A model generated the notes under the pieces. The model was not told the DNA's origin. It ran no database searches and was given only the letters and a program-made list of their open reading frames with translations. From Proteobacteria bacterium UBA6503 (GTDB lineage Bacteria > Pseudomonadota > Alphaproteobacteria > UBA1280 > UBA6503): a stretch of DNA of 64,000 bases. Position 1 is the stretch's first letter. Every line of letters begins with the position of its first letter. The stretch spans positions 310,001 to 374,000 of the forward strand of contig DJLZ01000005.1 in assembly GCA_002436405.1 (NCBI GenBank), read 5' to 3'. The translations under genes were made by a program, and so were the position numbers. Positions 8,863 to 16,982 of the stretch are shown piece by piece.

Positions 8863-9588
8863 ATGGAACGTGTGATTACAGGTCGCCTGCAACTGGCCGA
8901 AGCTATCGAGCGCAGCATTGCGGGTATTCCTGATGCGTCAATTTCGGTTGTGTTCGTCACGGGTGGCGCTTTAACCGCTGATGATGTTGTAGCCATCCGC
9001 GAAGCGACGCGCCTGTGCGATGTTGCCATTACCGTAGCGCTTGAAAAACCATTGCCGCAGCCTTTTGCTAAAATTGCTTTTGAGGCAGGCGCTGACCTTG
9101 TTTACACCCATAAAGCTAAACCAAACCTTGGGGCAGGGTGTACAGTGCGCCAAAAAGGTGGCGGGGATATTACACTCTTCCTTGAAGCGCTATTGCTGAT
9201 TATGCCATCAGCTGTTGTGGTGTCAGACGAAAACCTGAATGTGCTGCGTATTGTGCGTGCGTTAGAATCGACCTTTAATAACTTCTTTAGCATTGTTGAA
9301 ACCACAACGCCTGCGGCTATCCTAAGCCAGCGCCAGCAAGAACTTACCGCAACCCTTATGTTTGCCCAAGACGTTCTCGATCAAGGTGAGCGCCGAGCAC
9401 GTGTTGTTATGCAGCAAGTGGTTGAAGCTTTAGAGCAAAATAACTTCCGTGAGGTGAAAAACCTCATCCTACTTGATGCTGAGACATTAGCCGAAGTGCA
9501 AACAAACGTGCCGAAGCACAGCTTTTTGTATGCTGATGTGATTGAAGGCGAGCATACATTCCGTCGTTCAGTAAAACTCAGCGCCTAA
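8863..9588 (+). CDS. Pantothenate-synthetase-like protein lacking the ATP-binding motif
   Basis: Residue patterns follow PanC along the whole length. VVFVTGGALTADDVVAIREA aligns with the PanC N-terminus (PTMGALHEGH). CDVAITVALEKP aligns with the strand ending in FVNP, and AGADLVYTHKA with the segment after it. ITLFLEALLLIMPSAVVVSDENLNVLRIVRAL corresponds to the LFNIVQPD..FGEKDYQQL..IRRM region. The C-terminal LILLDAETLAEVQ corresponds to YVEIVDAETLEPV. The HxGH nucleotide-binding motif is replaced by TADD, and the FGEKD lysine is not conserved. At 241 residues it is about 40 shorter than PanC. I infer a PanC paralogue without pantothenate synthetase activity, role unknown. It starts 3 bases after smpB. 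Confidence 0.6.
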   Translation: MERVITGRLQLAEAIERSIAGIPDASISVVFVTGGALTADDVVAIREATRLCDVAITVALEKPLPQPFAKIAFEAGADLVYTHKAKPNLGAGCTVRQKGGGDITLFLEALLLIMPSAVVVSDENLNVLRIVRALESTFNNFFSIVETTTPAAILSQRQQELTATLMFAQDVLDQGERRARVVMQQVVEALEQNNFREVKNLILLDAETLAEVQTNVPKHSFLYADVIEGEHTFRRSVKLSA

Positions 9589-9597
9589 TTTTTCCTA

Positions 9598-9699
9598 TTT
9601 GGGTGCATCTTTTCCTTTTCCTGCCTTACTGCGCTGCTCAGGTAGGTTGACTACATTCCGCTGCTCGTTGCGTTGAAAAAGAAAAACCTGCATCCAAAA
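9598..9699. repeat. Imperfect inverted repeat in the rpoZ upstream gap
   Basis: The gap between the PanC-like gene and rpoZ (about 310 bases) holds an imperfect inverted repeat. The left arm is 9598-9620 (TTTGGGTGCA then pyrimidine-rich). The right arm, 9674-9699, is its approximate complement (purine-rich then TGCATCCAAAA). Between the arms are two copies of CGCTGCTC (9632-9639 and 9659-9666) and a small hairpin GTAG/CTAC (9642-9654). This looks like a folded intergenic repeat element. No open reading frame is seen in the gap. Confidence 0.45.
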
Positions 9700-9765
9700 C
9701 GCTTTGCTTAGAAAAAATAAAGTTTCGACTTTTTGCTTTTTCTTGAGTTTCTGGGCATTCGGGTG

Positions 9766-9794
9766 TTGAAATTATCTACCCAATAGATTATATA
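9766..9794 (+). promoter_or_regulatory. Probable sigma-70 promoter for rpoZ
   Basis: TTGAAA (9766-9771) and TATATA (9789-9794) are separated by exactly 17 bases. This is the best promoter match in the gap. It would give a leader of about 100 bases before the rpoZ start at 9899. Confidence 0.6.
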
Positions 9795-9898
9795 GGAGTT
9801 TGTGCACTAAAATTTAGGGCAGGCCTTATTTTTAGCTAAGGCATAAAATTAAAGAGCTAAAACAAGTTTTAATAAAAAGTTTTTTGGAAGGTGTTTTC

Positions 9899-10381
9899 AT
9901 GGCCCGCGTTACCGTTGAAGATTGCATTGAAGTTGTAAATAACCGTTTCAAACTGGTTTTGATGGCCGCACAACGTGCGCGTGACATCAGCGCTGGTCAA
10001 ACCCCACTTGTTGACCGCGACAACGACAAGAACACTGTTATCTCTCTACGTGAAATCGCAGAGCGTTTGGTTGACATGGGCGAGCTTGAAGCACACATCG
10101 CACGTGGTGTTAACCGTCGTACTGAAGCCACAAGCGAAGACGATATCCTAGCAAGCGTACAATCAGAAGGCTGGTTGACCGAACAACAACTATCAGAAAT
10201 CACTGATAGCGCTGGTACAACTATCGAAGAGATTACTTACGAAGCTGGTGAAAAAGACCCTTCAAACGAAGCTGACGACGAAGACGGCGACGAAGACGAA
10301 ACTGAAGTTGAAGAACCAACTGAAGACGAGTTGAAGTCAATGGAAGAAGAAAGCAAAGTGGCTGACGCTGCAAACGCTTAA
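9899..10381 (+). CDS. rpoZ: RNA polymerase omega subunit with long acidic tail
   Basis: Omega helps assemble RNA polymerase by binding beta-prime, and in proteobacteria it contributes to a ppGpp site. The core is in residues 1-70: MARVTVEDCIEVVNNRFKLVLMAAQRARDIS and DNDKNTVISLREIAERLVD. The 160-residue product is longer than the usual 70-130. The extra length is an Asp/Glu-dense C-terminal tail (EADDEDGDEDETEVEEPTED). The ATG at 9899 has GGAAGG eight bases upstream. It lies just before the relA/spoT gene, a conserved pairing, and a terminator separates the two. Confidence 0.96.
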   Translation: MARVTVEDCIEVVNNRFKLVLMAAQRARDISAGQTPLVDRDNDKNTVISLREIAERLVDMGELEAHIARGVNRRTEATSEDDILASVQSEGWLTEQQLSEITDSAGTTIEEITYEAGEKDPSNEADDEDGDEDETEVEEPTEDELKSMEEESKVADAANA

Positions 10382-10404
10382 GTTTCTGACTTCGGTAAGA
10401 ATTG

Positions 10405-10436
10405 AAAAACCTCCGCATTTGCGGAGGTTTTTTGTT
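10405..10436 (+). terminator. Rho-independent terminator after rpoZ
   Basis: The stem AACCTCCGC/GCGGAGGTT has a four-base loop and is followed by a T-rich run (TTTTTTGTTTT). It lies 24 bases after the rpoZ stop and should end the rpoZ transcript before the relA/spoT gene. Confidence 0.9.
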
Positions 10437-10519
10437 TTAGTACGCTAAGCAATGTGGCACAATTAAACCCTCACAATAAGGCCAATAAGACTAATTTTTT
10501 GAAGTAACTGCACCAAGCA

Positions 10520-12700
10520 ATGATCCGCCAATACGAACTTATCGATAAAATTCTGAAATATAATGAAAAAGCAGATATTGCGCTGATTAACCGTGCATAT
10601 GTTTATTCAATGAAAGCCCACGGCAACCAAAAGCGTGCCTCGGGCGAGCCTTACCTTACGCACCCGCTAGAGGTTGCATCTATTCTGGCTGACCTTCAAA
10701 TGGACGAAGCCACCGTATGTACAGGCCTTCTACACGACACCTTGGAAGACACTCTTACAACGTACGACGAACTTAAAGAGATTTTTAGCGAAGAAATCGC
10801 CGACCTTACCGAAGGTGTAACAAAGCTTTCGCGTATTAACTTCAACAATAAGTCAGTCGAGCAGGCCGAAAACTTCCGTAAGCTGTTTATGGCGATGACG
10901 AAAGATATCCGCGTGCTGCTTGTGAAACTGTCTGACCGTTTGCACAACATGCGTACGATTGACCACATGAAGAAGGAAACTTCTAAGCTACGCGTGGCAA
11001 AGGAAACTATTGATATTTTCGCACCGCTAGCTGACCGTATTGGTTTGTACGCCGTGAAGGTTGAACTTGAAGACTTGGCATTTCGCACCCTAAACCGTGA
11101 CGAGTACGACAAGATTGAAGAGCGTAAAACATTCCTCCGTCAGCAGGATGACTTGATTTCACGTGTTGAGAGCGAGCTACAAAGCGAGCTTGAAGAACAC
11201 AAGATTGAAGCACGAGTTTCTGGCCGAGAGAAAACCATCTACTCAATCTACAACAAGATGGTGAAGAAAAACCTAACCTTTGATCAGCTGACCGATATCG
11301 TGGCGTATCGCATTATCCTTGACGATAAAGCTAAGTGTTACGAGGTTTTGGGTCTTATTCACAACCTGTACAAGGCTATTCCGGGGCGCTTTAAAGATTA
11401 CATCTCTAACGCTAAGCCTAACGGTTACCAGTCATTGCACACCTCGGTTATTGGCCCATACGGTCAGCGTATTGAAATTCAAATCCGTACCCAAGAAATG
11501 CACGACGTTTCTGAGTATGGTGTGGCCGCACACTGGCTGTACAAGCAGTCATCAGGCAATATTAACCCATCGTCATACCGCTGGGTGAAAGAGCTTAAAG
11601 AAATTCTGCAAACCACTGAAGACCCAGAAGAATTCCTTGAAAATACCAAGATGGACTTGTTCTCGGACGAGGTATTTGTGTTTACACCAAAGGGTGACCT
11701 TATTACGCTGCCATACGGCGCTACACCCCTTGATTTTGCTTATAACGTGCACTCTGATGTGGGTAACAAAACCCACTCGGCCAAGATTAACGGCCGTATT
11801 GTGCCGCTAAAAACCCGCCTTAATAACGGCGACCAGGTTGAGATTGTAACCCGCAAAGGGCAGGTGCCAAACCCAGGCTGGCGCGAAATGGTCACGACGG
11901 CTAAGGCGCGTTCAGCCATCAACCGTTACCTGCGTGCGCAAGAGCTTGATGCCCAAATTAAGCTTGGCCGTGAAATTCTTGAAAAAGCAATGCGCCGTGA
12001 TGGTTACTCGTGGGTTGAAAAAGACCTTCAAAAAGTGGCCGATGCACAAAAGCTGCAAGGCATTGATGATGTGTTTGCCGGTATTGCTCAGGGGCGTCTG
12101 TTCCCACGTCAGGTGGTGGCAGTGCTCTTCCCTGAAGTGGCAGAAGCCAAAGAACGTGAAGAACGCGCCAAGGCCGATACACCTGCCACAACATCAACAG
12201 GTGGGGCAGCACAGCGCTTGTCACAAATGGATGATGAGAACGCTATTGGTATCGATGGCTTGGTAAGTGGCCTAGCCGTACAAATTGCGGGCTGCTGTAC
12301 ACCACTACCGGGCGAACCTATCGTTGGTATTATCAACACCGGTAAAGGTGTGAACATTCACGCGAAGAACTGTAAAAACCTTGAGCAGTTCGCTGAAGAC
12401 CCTGACCGCTGGCTACCAGTTAAATGGCGTGAAAAAGACCCAGAAGGCGGCAAGGGCAAGGCCTTTGTTGCACGTATGCGCCTTACACTTACACACGCAC
12501 CGGGCGTGCTATCATCAGTAACAACAGCTATCTTTAACGTTGAAGGTAACATTGTTGACCTTCACATCGAATCACGTGGGACAGACTCATACGATATGCG
12601 CTGCGACGTTGAAGTGCAGGACTTGGACCACTTCAACCGTATGCTTACTGCACTGCGTAATCTGAAATGTATTATTAATGTAGAGCGTCTACAGGGGTAA
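10520..12700 (+). CDS. Bifunctional (p)ppGpp synthetase/hydrolase (Rel/SpoT)
   Basis: Long RSH enzyme controlling the stringent response alarmone. The 726 residues carry an N-terminal HD hydrolase domain with intact catalytic residues (THPLEVASILADL, GLLHDTLEDT, DRLHNMRT). The RelA/SpoT synthetase domain follows (YSIYNKMVKKN, DIVAYRIIL, GPYGQRIEIQIRT, EYGVAAHW), then a TGS domain (~383-445) and a C-terminal ACT domain (HAPGVLSSVTTAIF). The intact HDxxED indicates hydrolase as well as synthetase activity, as in the single RSH of most Alphaproteobacteria. It heads the string leading to acpS-lepB-rnc-era. Confidence 0.97.
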   Translation: MIRQYELIDKILKYNEKADIALINRAYVYSMKAHGNQKRASGEPYLTHPLEVASILADLQMDEATVCTGLLHDTLEDTLTTYDELKEIFSEEIADLTEGVTKLSRINFNNKSVEQAENFRKLFMAMTKDIRVLLVKLSDRLHNMRTIDHMKKETSKLRVAKETIDIFAPLADRIGLYAVKVELEDLAFRTLNRDEYDKIEERKTFLRQQDDLISRVESELQSELEEHKIEARVSGREKTIYSIYNKMVKKNLTFDQLTDIVAYRIILDDKAKCYEVLGLIHNLYKAIPGRFKDYISNAKPNGYQSLHTSVIGPYGQRIEIQIRTQEMHDVSEYGVAAHWLYKQSSGNINPSSYRWVKELKEILQTTEDPEEFLENTKMDLFSDEVFVFTPKGDLITLPYGATPLDFAYNVHSDVGNKTHSAKINGRIVPLKTRLNNGDQVEIVTRKGQVPNPGWREMVTTAKARSAINRYLRAQELDAQIKLGREILEKAMRRDGYSWVEKDLQKVADAQKLQGIDDVFAGIAQGRLFPRQVVAVLFPEVAEAKEREERAKADTPATTSTGGAAQRLSQMDDENAIGIDGLVSGLAVQIAGCCTPLPGEPIVGIINTGKGVNIHAKNCKNLEQFAEDPDRWLPVKWREKDPEGGKGKAFVARMRLTLTHAPGVLSSVTTAIFNVEGNIVDLHIESRGTDSYDMRCDVEVQDLDHFNRMLTALRNLKCIINVERLQG

Positions 12701-12703
12701 TTA

Positions 12704-13402
12704 GTGTTTTTATTTAAAGTTCCAAAACGCCGACCACGTGGCCTACACCGCCGCCGCCGTTTGCATTTTTGGCACCATTCACGTGAATGGATTTGGCCAA
12801 GCATGGGTATTAAACCCACGCTGCGCTGGATGGAACTTAAAATTAAGCGCAGCCGTGGCACAGCTTATAAAGCAGCTATGGGTGCAGCCATTGGGGTAGG
12901 GGTTTGCTTTACACCGTTTTTTGGTTTTCACGTTATTCTGATTTACCTTCTTACAAAGCTTTTGCGTGCCAGCTTTTTGGTAGGCCTTGTTATTAGCTTT
13001 GTGGGTAACCCTTGGACGTTCCCGTTCATTACCCTTTGGACGTATGAACTTGGCCACTGGCTATTAGGGAATGATGGTGGGCACCAACCTGCGCTTGAAA
13101 CTGCCCCAGGCTTTCAGGATATCTTTTCAAACTACGTATACTTCTGGAATGAATACATTTGGCCGATGACAGTAGGCGGCTTGCCTACGGCTTTGGTTGT
13201 TGGGGCGATTGTATTCTTTACGCTGCGTGGGAACATCCGTCGTTACCAAAAGTACCGTATTCAACGTATTCGTGCAGCACGCCAGCGCAATAAAGAGCGC
13301 GCTGAAGAAAGCCGTGTTGCAGCATTGGCTGAAAAAATTAAAGAAACTGGCCACGCCGCAACCGATAAAGTGAAGACAATCCTTCACATCGACGAGGAGT
13401 AA
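12704..13402 (+). CDS. DUF2062 domain membrane protein
   Basis: Predicted inner-membrane protein of the DUF2062 family, function unknown. The conserved segment runs from about residue 50 (AAMGAAIGVGVCFTPFFGFHVILIYLLTKLLRAS) through VGNPWTFPFITLWTYELGHWLLG to a second hydrophobic span near 158-178. An Arg/Lys-rich N-terminus and a charged C-terminal helix flank it. The GTG at 12704 lies 3 bases after the relA/spoT stop, and acpS begins 5 bases after its end, so it is embedded in this operon. Confidence 0.85.
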   Translation: MFLFKVPKRRPRGLHRRRRLHFWHHSREWIWPSMGIKPTLRWMELKIKRSRGTAYKAAMGAAIGVGVCFTPFFGFHVILIYLLTKLLRASFLVGLVISFVGNPWTFPFITLWTYELGHWLLGNDGGHQPALETAPGFQDIFSNYVYFWNEYIWPMTVGGLPTALVVGAIVFFTLRGNIRRYQKYRIQRIRAARQRNKERAEESRVAALAEKIKETGHAATDKVKTILHIDEE

Positions 13403-13407
13403 CCTCA

Positions 13408-13779
13408 ATGATTTACGGTATCGGGACTGACATGTGCGACGTAAAGCGCATTGAAAAGCTTCTTGAAAAACGTGGTGACGTTTTTATTAACAAGATTTTA
13501 TCGGATGAAGAGCGCGCCAAAGCGCCTGAAACCATTACCCCCAACTGGCTTGCTAAACGCTTTGCAGCTAAAGAAGCGGTAGTTAAAGCTATGGGTACTG
13601 GCTTTGTTGATGGTTTGTTCTTTGGGGATATCAAAGTTTTTAACAACGATGCTGGTAAACCTTATGTTGAGCTATCAGCTAAGGCGCAGGCAATGTTGCC
13701 ACAACAGATGAATGTTTTTTTAAGCCTAAGTGATGAGAAAACTTACGCTTTAGCCTTTGCTGTGCTAGAACAAAAATAA
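13408..13779 (+). CDS. acpS: Holo-[acyl-carrier-protein] synthase
   Basis: Transfers 4'-phosphopantetheine from CoA to acyl carrier protein, activating it for fatty acid synthesis. The 123-residue protein has the family signatures MIYGIGTDMCDVKRIEKL (magnesium-binding Asp8) and LAKRFAAKEAVVKAMGTGF (catalytic region Glu in KRFAAKEA). A GGAG site sits just upstream of the ATG. Confidence 0.97.
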   Translation: MIYGIGTDMCDVKRIEKLLEKRGDVFINKILSDEERAKAPETITPNWLAKRFAAKEAVVKAMGTGFVDGLFFGDIKVFNNDAGKPYVELSAKAQAMLPQQMNVFLSLSDEKTYALAFAVLEQK

Positions 13780-13803
13780 CAGAATTATTGAAAGCTCGAT
13801 CAT

Positions 13804-14580
13804 ATGAGTACACAACAAGAAAAAATGCCAAGCCTATTTAAGCGTGTATTTTACCCACGCCACGAAGGCCCATACAAAGTGTTTATGGAATATGCACGTG
13901 TTATTGGTGTGGCGCTGCTTATTGCTTTTGTGTTCCGTACGTTTGTGGCTTCACCTTACAAAATCCCATCAAGCTCAATGATGCCAACACTGCTTGTGGG
14001 CGATTACCTATTTGTAAGCAAATACAGCTACGGACTACCAATCTTGTTTACCGATGGTGACCGTGTGAATGAAGTATTGCCTGAGCGTGGCGATATTATT
14101 GTTTTCAAAAAACACCTCCCTCGTGGCGGCGAGCAAAACTACATTAAGCGTGTTATTGGCGTGCCGGGCGATATGCTGGCATACCGCAACAAGCAAGTTA
14201 TTCTGAACGGTGAGCCTTTGGCCCTTAATGATGTGAAGACTCACACCTACGAATACCACGGTGAAACTATTGAGACCGCACGCTACACCGAAACTTTGGT
14301 TGATATGCAGCACCCAGTTTTGCACCAAGCCGTTGAAGGGCAAGATGTTGAGCCTATGCGTGTACCGCCAAACCACCTTGTTGTGATGGGTGATAACCGT
14401 GACAGCAGCTACGACAGCCGCTTTTGGCATTACCCTGGTTGGGGCTATGTTTCAATGGATGATGTTGTTGGCCGCGCTGAGTTTATTTTCTGGTCGTGGG
14501 ATGAGCACTTCCAACCACGCCTTGAACGCATTGGTACATCATTGCGTAAAGTTATTCTGAAAGATGAAAAGGATAGTTAA
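13804..14580 (+). CDS. lepB: Signal peptidase I
   Basis: Membrane serine protease that removes signal peptides from exported proteins. The 258 residues hold one N-terminal transmembrane helix (~30-47, IGVALLIAFVFRTFVASPY). The catalytic Ser is at ~58 (IPSSSMMPTL), the Lys at ~115 (NYIKRVIGVPGD), and MGDNRDSSYDSRFW lies near 197. The rnc start codon follows the stop directly, so the two are translationally linked. Confidence 0.98.
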   Translation: MSTQQEKMPSLFKRVFYPRHEGPYKVFMEYARVIGVALLIAFVFRTFVASPYKIPSSSMMPTLLVGDYLFVSKYSYGLPILFTDGDRVNEVLPERGDIIVFKKHLPRGGEQNYIKRVIGVPGDMLAYRNKQVILNGEPLALNDVKTHTYEYHGETIETARYTETLVDMQHPVLHQAVEGQDVEPMRVPPNHLVVMGDNRDSSYDSRFWHYPGWGYVSMDDVVGRAEFIFWSWDEHFQPRLERIGTSLRKVILKDEKDS

Positions 14581-15291
14581 ATGACTGATGCAGCCGTTAA
14601 GAAGCTTCAAGAAAAAGTAGGCTATACATTTAAAAACCAAAATTTGCTAGGCCAAGCTTTGGTGCATAGTTCAGCACTACAAGGTACACCGCACGAGCAT
14701 GATAACGAGCGCCTAGAATTTTTGGGCGACCGTATTCTGAACTTCTGCGTATCTGACCTACTGTTTAAAACCTACCGTGGTGATAGCGAAGGTGTTCTAT
14801 CAAAGCGCCATGCAGCGCTTGTTCGTCAGGACACTTTGGCTATTGTTGCGCGCCAAATTGGTTTGGGTGACTGCCTAACACTTGGCCGCGGTGAAGAGGC
14901 CACAGGCGGCCGCGAGAAGGATTCTATCCTCTCGGACGCTATGGAAGCCTTTATCGCTGCCCTTTACCTAGATATGGAGCGTGAGGAAGACCTCACCACC
15001 GCATGGAAGTTTATTAAAAAGTTCTGGTCGCCAATCCTTGAGCAAGTAGAACTGAAAGACCCTAAATCACGCCTGCAAGAGCTGCTGCAATCAAAAGGCC
15101 AGCCACTGCCAGAATATAAAGTGATTGAAATGAAGGGCGAAGCACACAACCCAACTTTTGTAATGGAAGTGCACACAACCTCATTTGGCAACGCCGTGGG
15201 CGAGGGGCCATCAAAGCAAGCTGCCCAGCAAGACGCTGCACGTATGCTGCTTGATAGCCTGCCAGAAGAACTTACACAACAAACAGCTTAA
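14581..15291 (+). CDS. rnc: Ribonuclease III
   Basis: Endonuclease specific for double-stranded RNA; it processes rRNA precursors and some mRNAs. Residues 1-150 form the RNase III domain with the signature NERLEFLGDRIL and the second acidic motif SDAMEAFIAALYLD. Residues ~160-230 form the dsRNA-binding domain (DPKSRLQELLQ through GEGPSKQAAQQDAARMLL). The 236-residue length is typical. It directly abuts lepB and is followed by era. Confidence 0.97.
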   Translation: MTDAAVKKLQEKVGYTFKNQNLLGQALVHSSALQGTPHEHDNERLEFLGDRILNFCVSDLLFKTYRGDSEGVLSKRHAALVRQDTLAIVARQIGLGDCLTLGRGEEATGGREKDSILSDAMEAFIAALYLDMEREEDLTTAWKFIKKFWSPILEQVELKDPKSRLQELLQSKGQPLPEYKVIEMKGEAHNPTFVMEVHTTSFGNAVGEGPSKQAAQQDAARMLLDSLPEELTQQTA

Positions 15292-15313
15292 GCGTTTAGA
15301 ACGGAGACATATT

Positions 15314-16237
15314 TTGCAAACACGTGCTGGTTTTATTGCCATTGTTGGCGCACCAAACGCAGGTAAATCAACCCTGCTTAACGGCCTATTGGGTGAAAAA
15401 CTCGCCATTGTAAGCCCTAAGGTGCAAACAACACGTACAAACCTACGTGGTGTGCTAACCGTCGACGAAAAACAATACATCTTTGTTGATACCCCAGGTA
15501 TTCACAAAGCCCGCCGCCAGTTTGACCAAGCCATGGTTGATGCTGCTTACCAAGCACTTATCGATGCTGACGTTCTGGTACTGGTTGTTGACTGCATGAA
15601 GGGCTTCAACAAAGAAACTATGAACATCGTTGAAACCCTAGAGAGCATTAAGAAGAACACCAAAAAGTTCCCACCTTTGCTGTTGGCTTTGAACAAGATT
15701 GATAAGATTGATAAAACAAAGCTTCTGCCAATGATGGAAAAAGCAGGCACTATTGGTATTTTTGACGATATTATTCCGCTATCAGCGCTTAAAGCCAAAG
15801 GGTGCGATATTGTGCTACAAGTTGTGGGGCAATACCTGCCAGAAACGCCATTCCTTTACGACCCTGACACCCTAACCGATATGCCGTCACGCCTATGGGC
15901 CGCCGAAGCTACGCGTGAGCGAGCCTTCTTGCTGCTGGGTGATGAGCTGCCATACTCACTGAGTGTTGAGACGATGGCCTTTGATCAGCGTGAAGACGGT
16001 AGTGTTGAAATCCACCAAAACGTTTACCTTGAACGTGATGGCCAGAAGAAGATTATTGTTGGTAAAAACGGCCAAATGCTGAAGAAAATTGGCGAGCAGG
16101 CCCGTAAAGCAATGAGTGTGATGTTCGGTGGCGAGGTTCACTTGTACCTTCAGGTGAAGATCCGTCCAAACTGGGCGTCTGACATTCATCACATGCGTAT
16201 GCTTGGGCTTGAGCCTAACACCAAAAAGCGTAAATAG
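15314..16237 (+). CDS. era: GTPase Era
   Basis: GTPase that binds the 3' end of 16S rRNA and helps mature the 30S subunit. Motifs: G1 GAPNAGKS, TTRTN (G2), DTPG (G3), LNKIDK (G4), and a C-terminal KH domain with IVGKNGQMLKKIGEQARK. The frame is open further upstream inside rnc, but that part has no Era similarity. The TTG at 15314, with GGAG eight bases before it, puts LQTRAGFIAIVGAPN at the N-terminus and gives 307 residues, the normal length. Confidence 0.96.
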   Translation: MQTRAGFIAIVGAPNAGKSTLLNGLLGEKLAIVSPKVQTTRTNLRGVLTVDEKQYIFVDTPGIHKARRQFDQAMVDAAYQALIDADVLVLVVDCMKGFNKETMNIVETLESIKKNTKKFPPLLLALNKIDKIDKTKLLPMMEKAGTIGIFDDIIPLSALKAKGCDIVLQVVGQYLPETPFLYDPDTLTDMPSRLWAAEATRERAFLLLGDELPYSLSVETMAFDQREDGSVEIHQNVYLERDGQKKIIVGKNGQMLKKIGEQARKAMSVMFGGEVHLYLQVKIRPNWASDIHHMRMLGLEPNTKKRK

Positions 16238-16245
16238 GGCAACGC

Positions 16246-16968
16246 ATGCAGCGCGAGAGCGAAGGCATCCTGCTTGAAGTTCGCCCCCACGGCGAAAGCT
16301 CATGTATCTGCAAAGTCTTTACTGAAGAATATGGTTTGGTGGCTGGCCTTGTAAAAGGTGGCCGTAAAAAACGTGCCGAACTGACCGAGGGCAACCTTGT
16401 GCACATTACCCACGCCCGCCGGCTTGAAAACCAACTTGGCACCATGCGTATTGAGGTTTTGCACAATAACGCCATTGCTATTTTTGATGCGCCTGACCGC
16501 TTAAATATGCTGCGCTACCAGTGCGAGCTTATGGCGGCACTCTTGCCTGAAGATGTTTCTCAACCGAAATTTTATGACCGTACAAAGGCTATGATTAGTG
16601 GCCTTGCAGCGCATCCAATCCCGTGGCAAGCCCTCGCTGAGTGGGAGGTTGATATTCTTTCAGCCGTTGGTTTTGGGTTGTCGCTGCACCCTGATGAGGC
16701 CGTCCCATGTGAAGAGGGTAGCCCACTTTATTACGTGTCACCAAAGTCAGGAAGAGCCGTTTCTCAGGCAATGGGAAGGCCATATCACGATAAAATGCTC
16801 ATTTTACCCCGTTTTTTTGGGGGGCAAGTAGGCGAAATCCTTGACGTTTTCGCATTAACAGGGCATTTTCTTAAGCACGCGCTAGATGAACTCGCGCCAT
16901 TTAAGAAAGAAATCACCAGCCGCAATCTGATTATCGATATGCTAATCGCTGGTGAATCTAAAGACTAA
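16246..16968 (+). CDS. recO: DNA repair protein RecO
   Basis: RecFOR-pathway mediator that loads RecA on SSB-coated DNA and anneals strands. The 240-residue protein has the N-terminal OB-fold (ESEGILLEVRPHGESSCICKVFTEEYGLVAGLVKGGRKK) and a helical C-terminal domain (RNLIIDMLIAG). No zinc-finger cysteine set is obvious, as in many Alphaproteobacteria. It lies between era and parC in the conserved order. Confidence 0.94.
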   Translation: MQRESEGILLEVRPHGESSCICKVFTEEYGLVAGLVKGGRKKRAELTEGNLVHITHARRLENQLGTMRIEVLHNNAIAIFDAPDRLNMLRYQCELMAALLPEDVSQPKFYDRTKAMISGLAAHPIPWQALAEWEVDILSAVGFGLSLHPDEAVPCEEGSPLYYVSPKSGRAVSQAMGRPYHDKMLILPRFFGGQVGEILDVFALTGHFLKHALDELAPFKKEITSRNLIIDMLIAGESKD

Positions 16969-16982
16969 AGGGGACAAACCAC

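Noticed and set aside
15185..15313. Upstream extension of the era frame into rnc
   Set aside because: Would overlap the conserved end of RNase III by about 107 bases and adds 43 residues with no Era similarity; the TTG at 15,314 has a good ribosome site.
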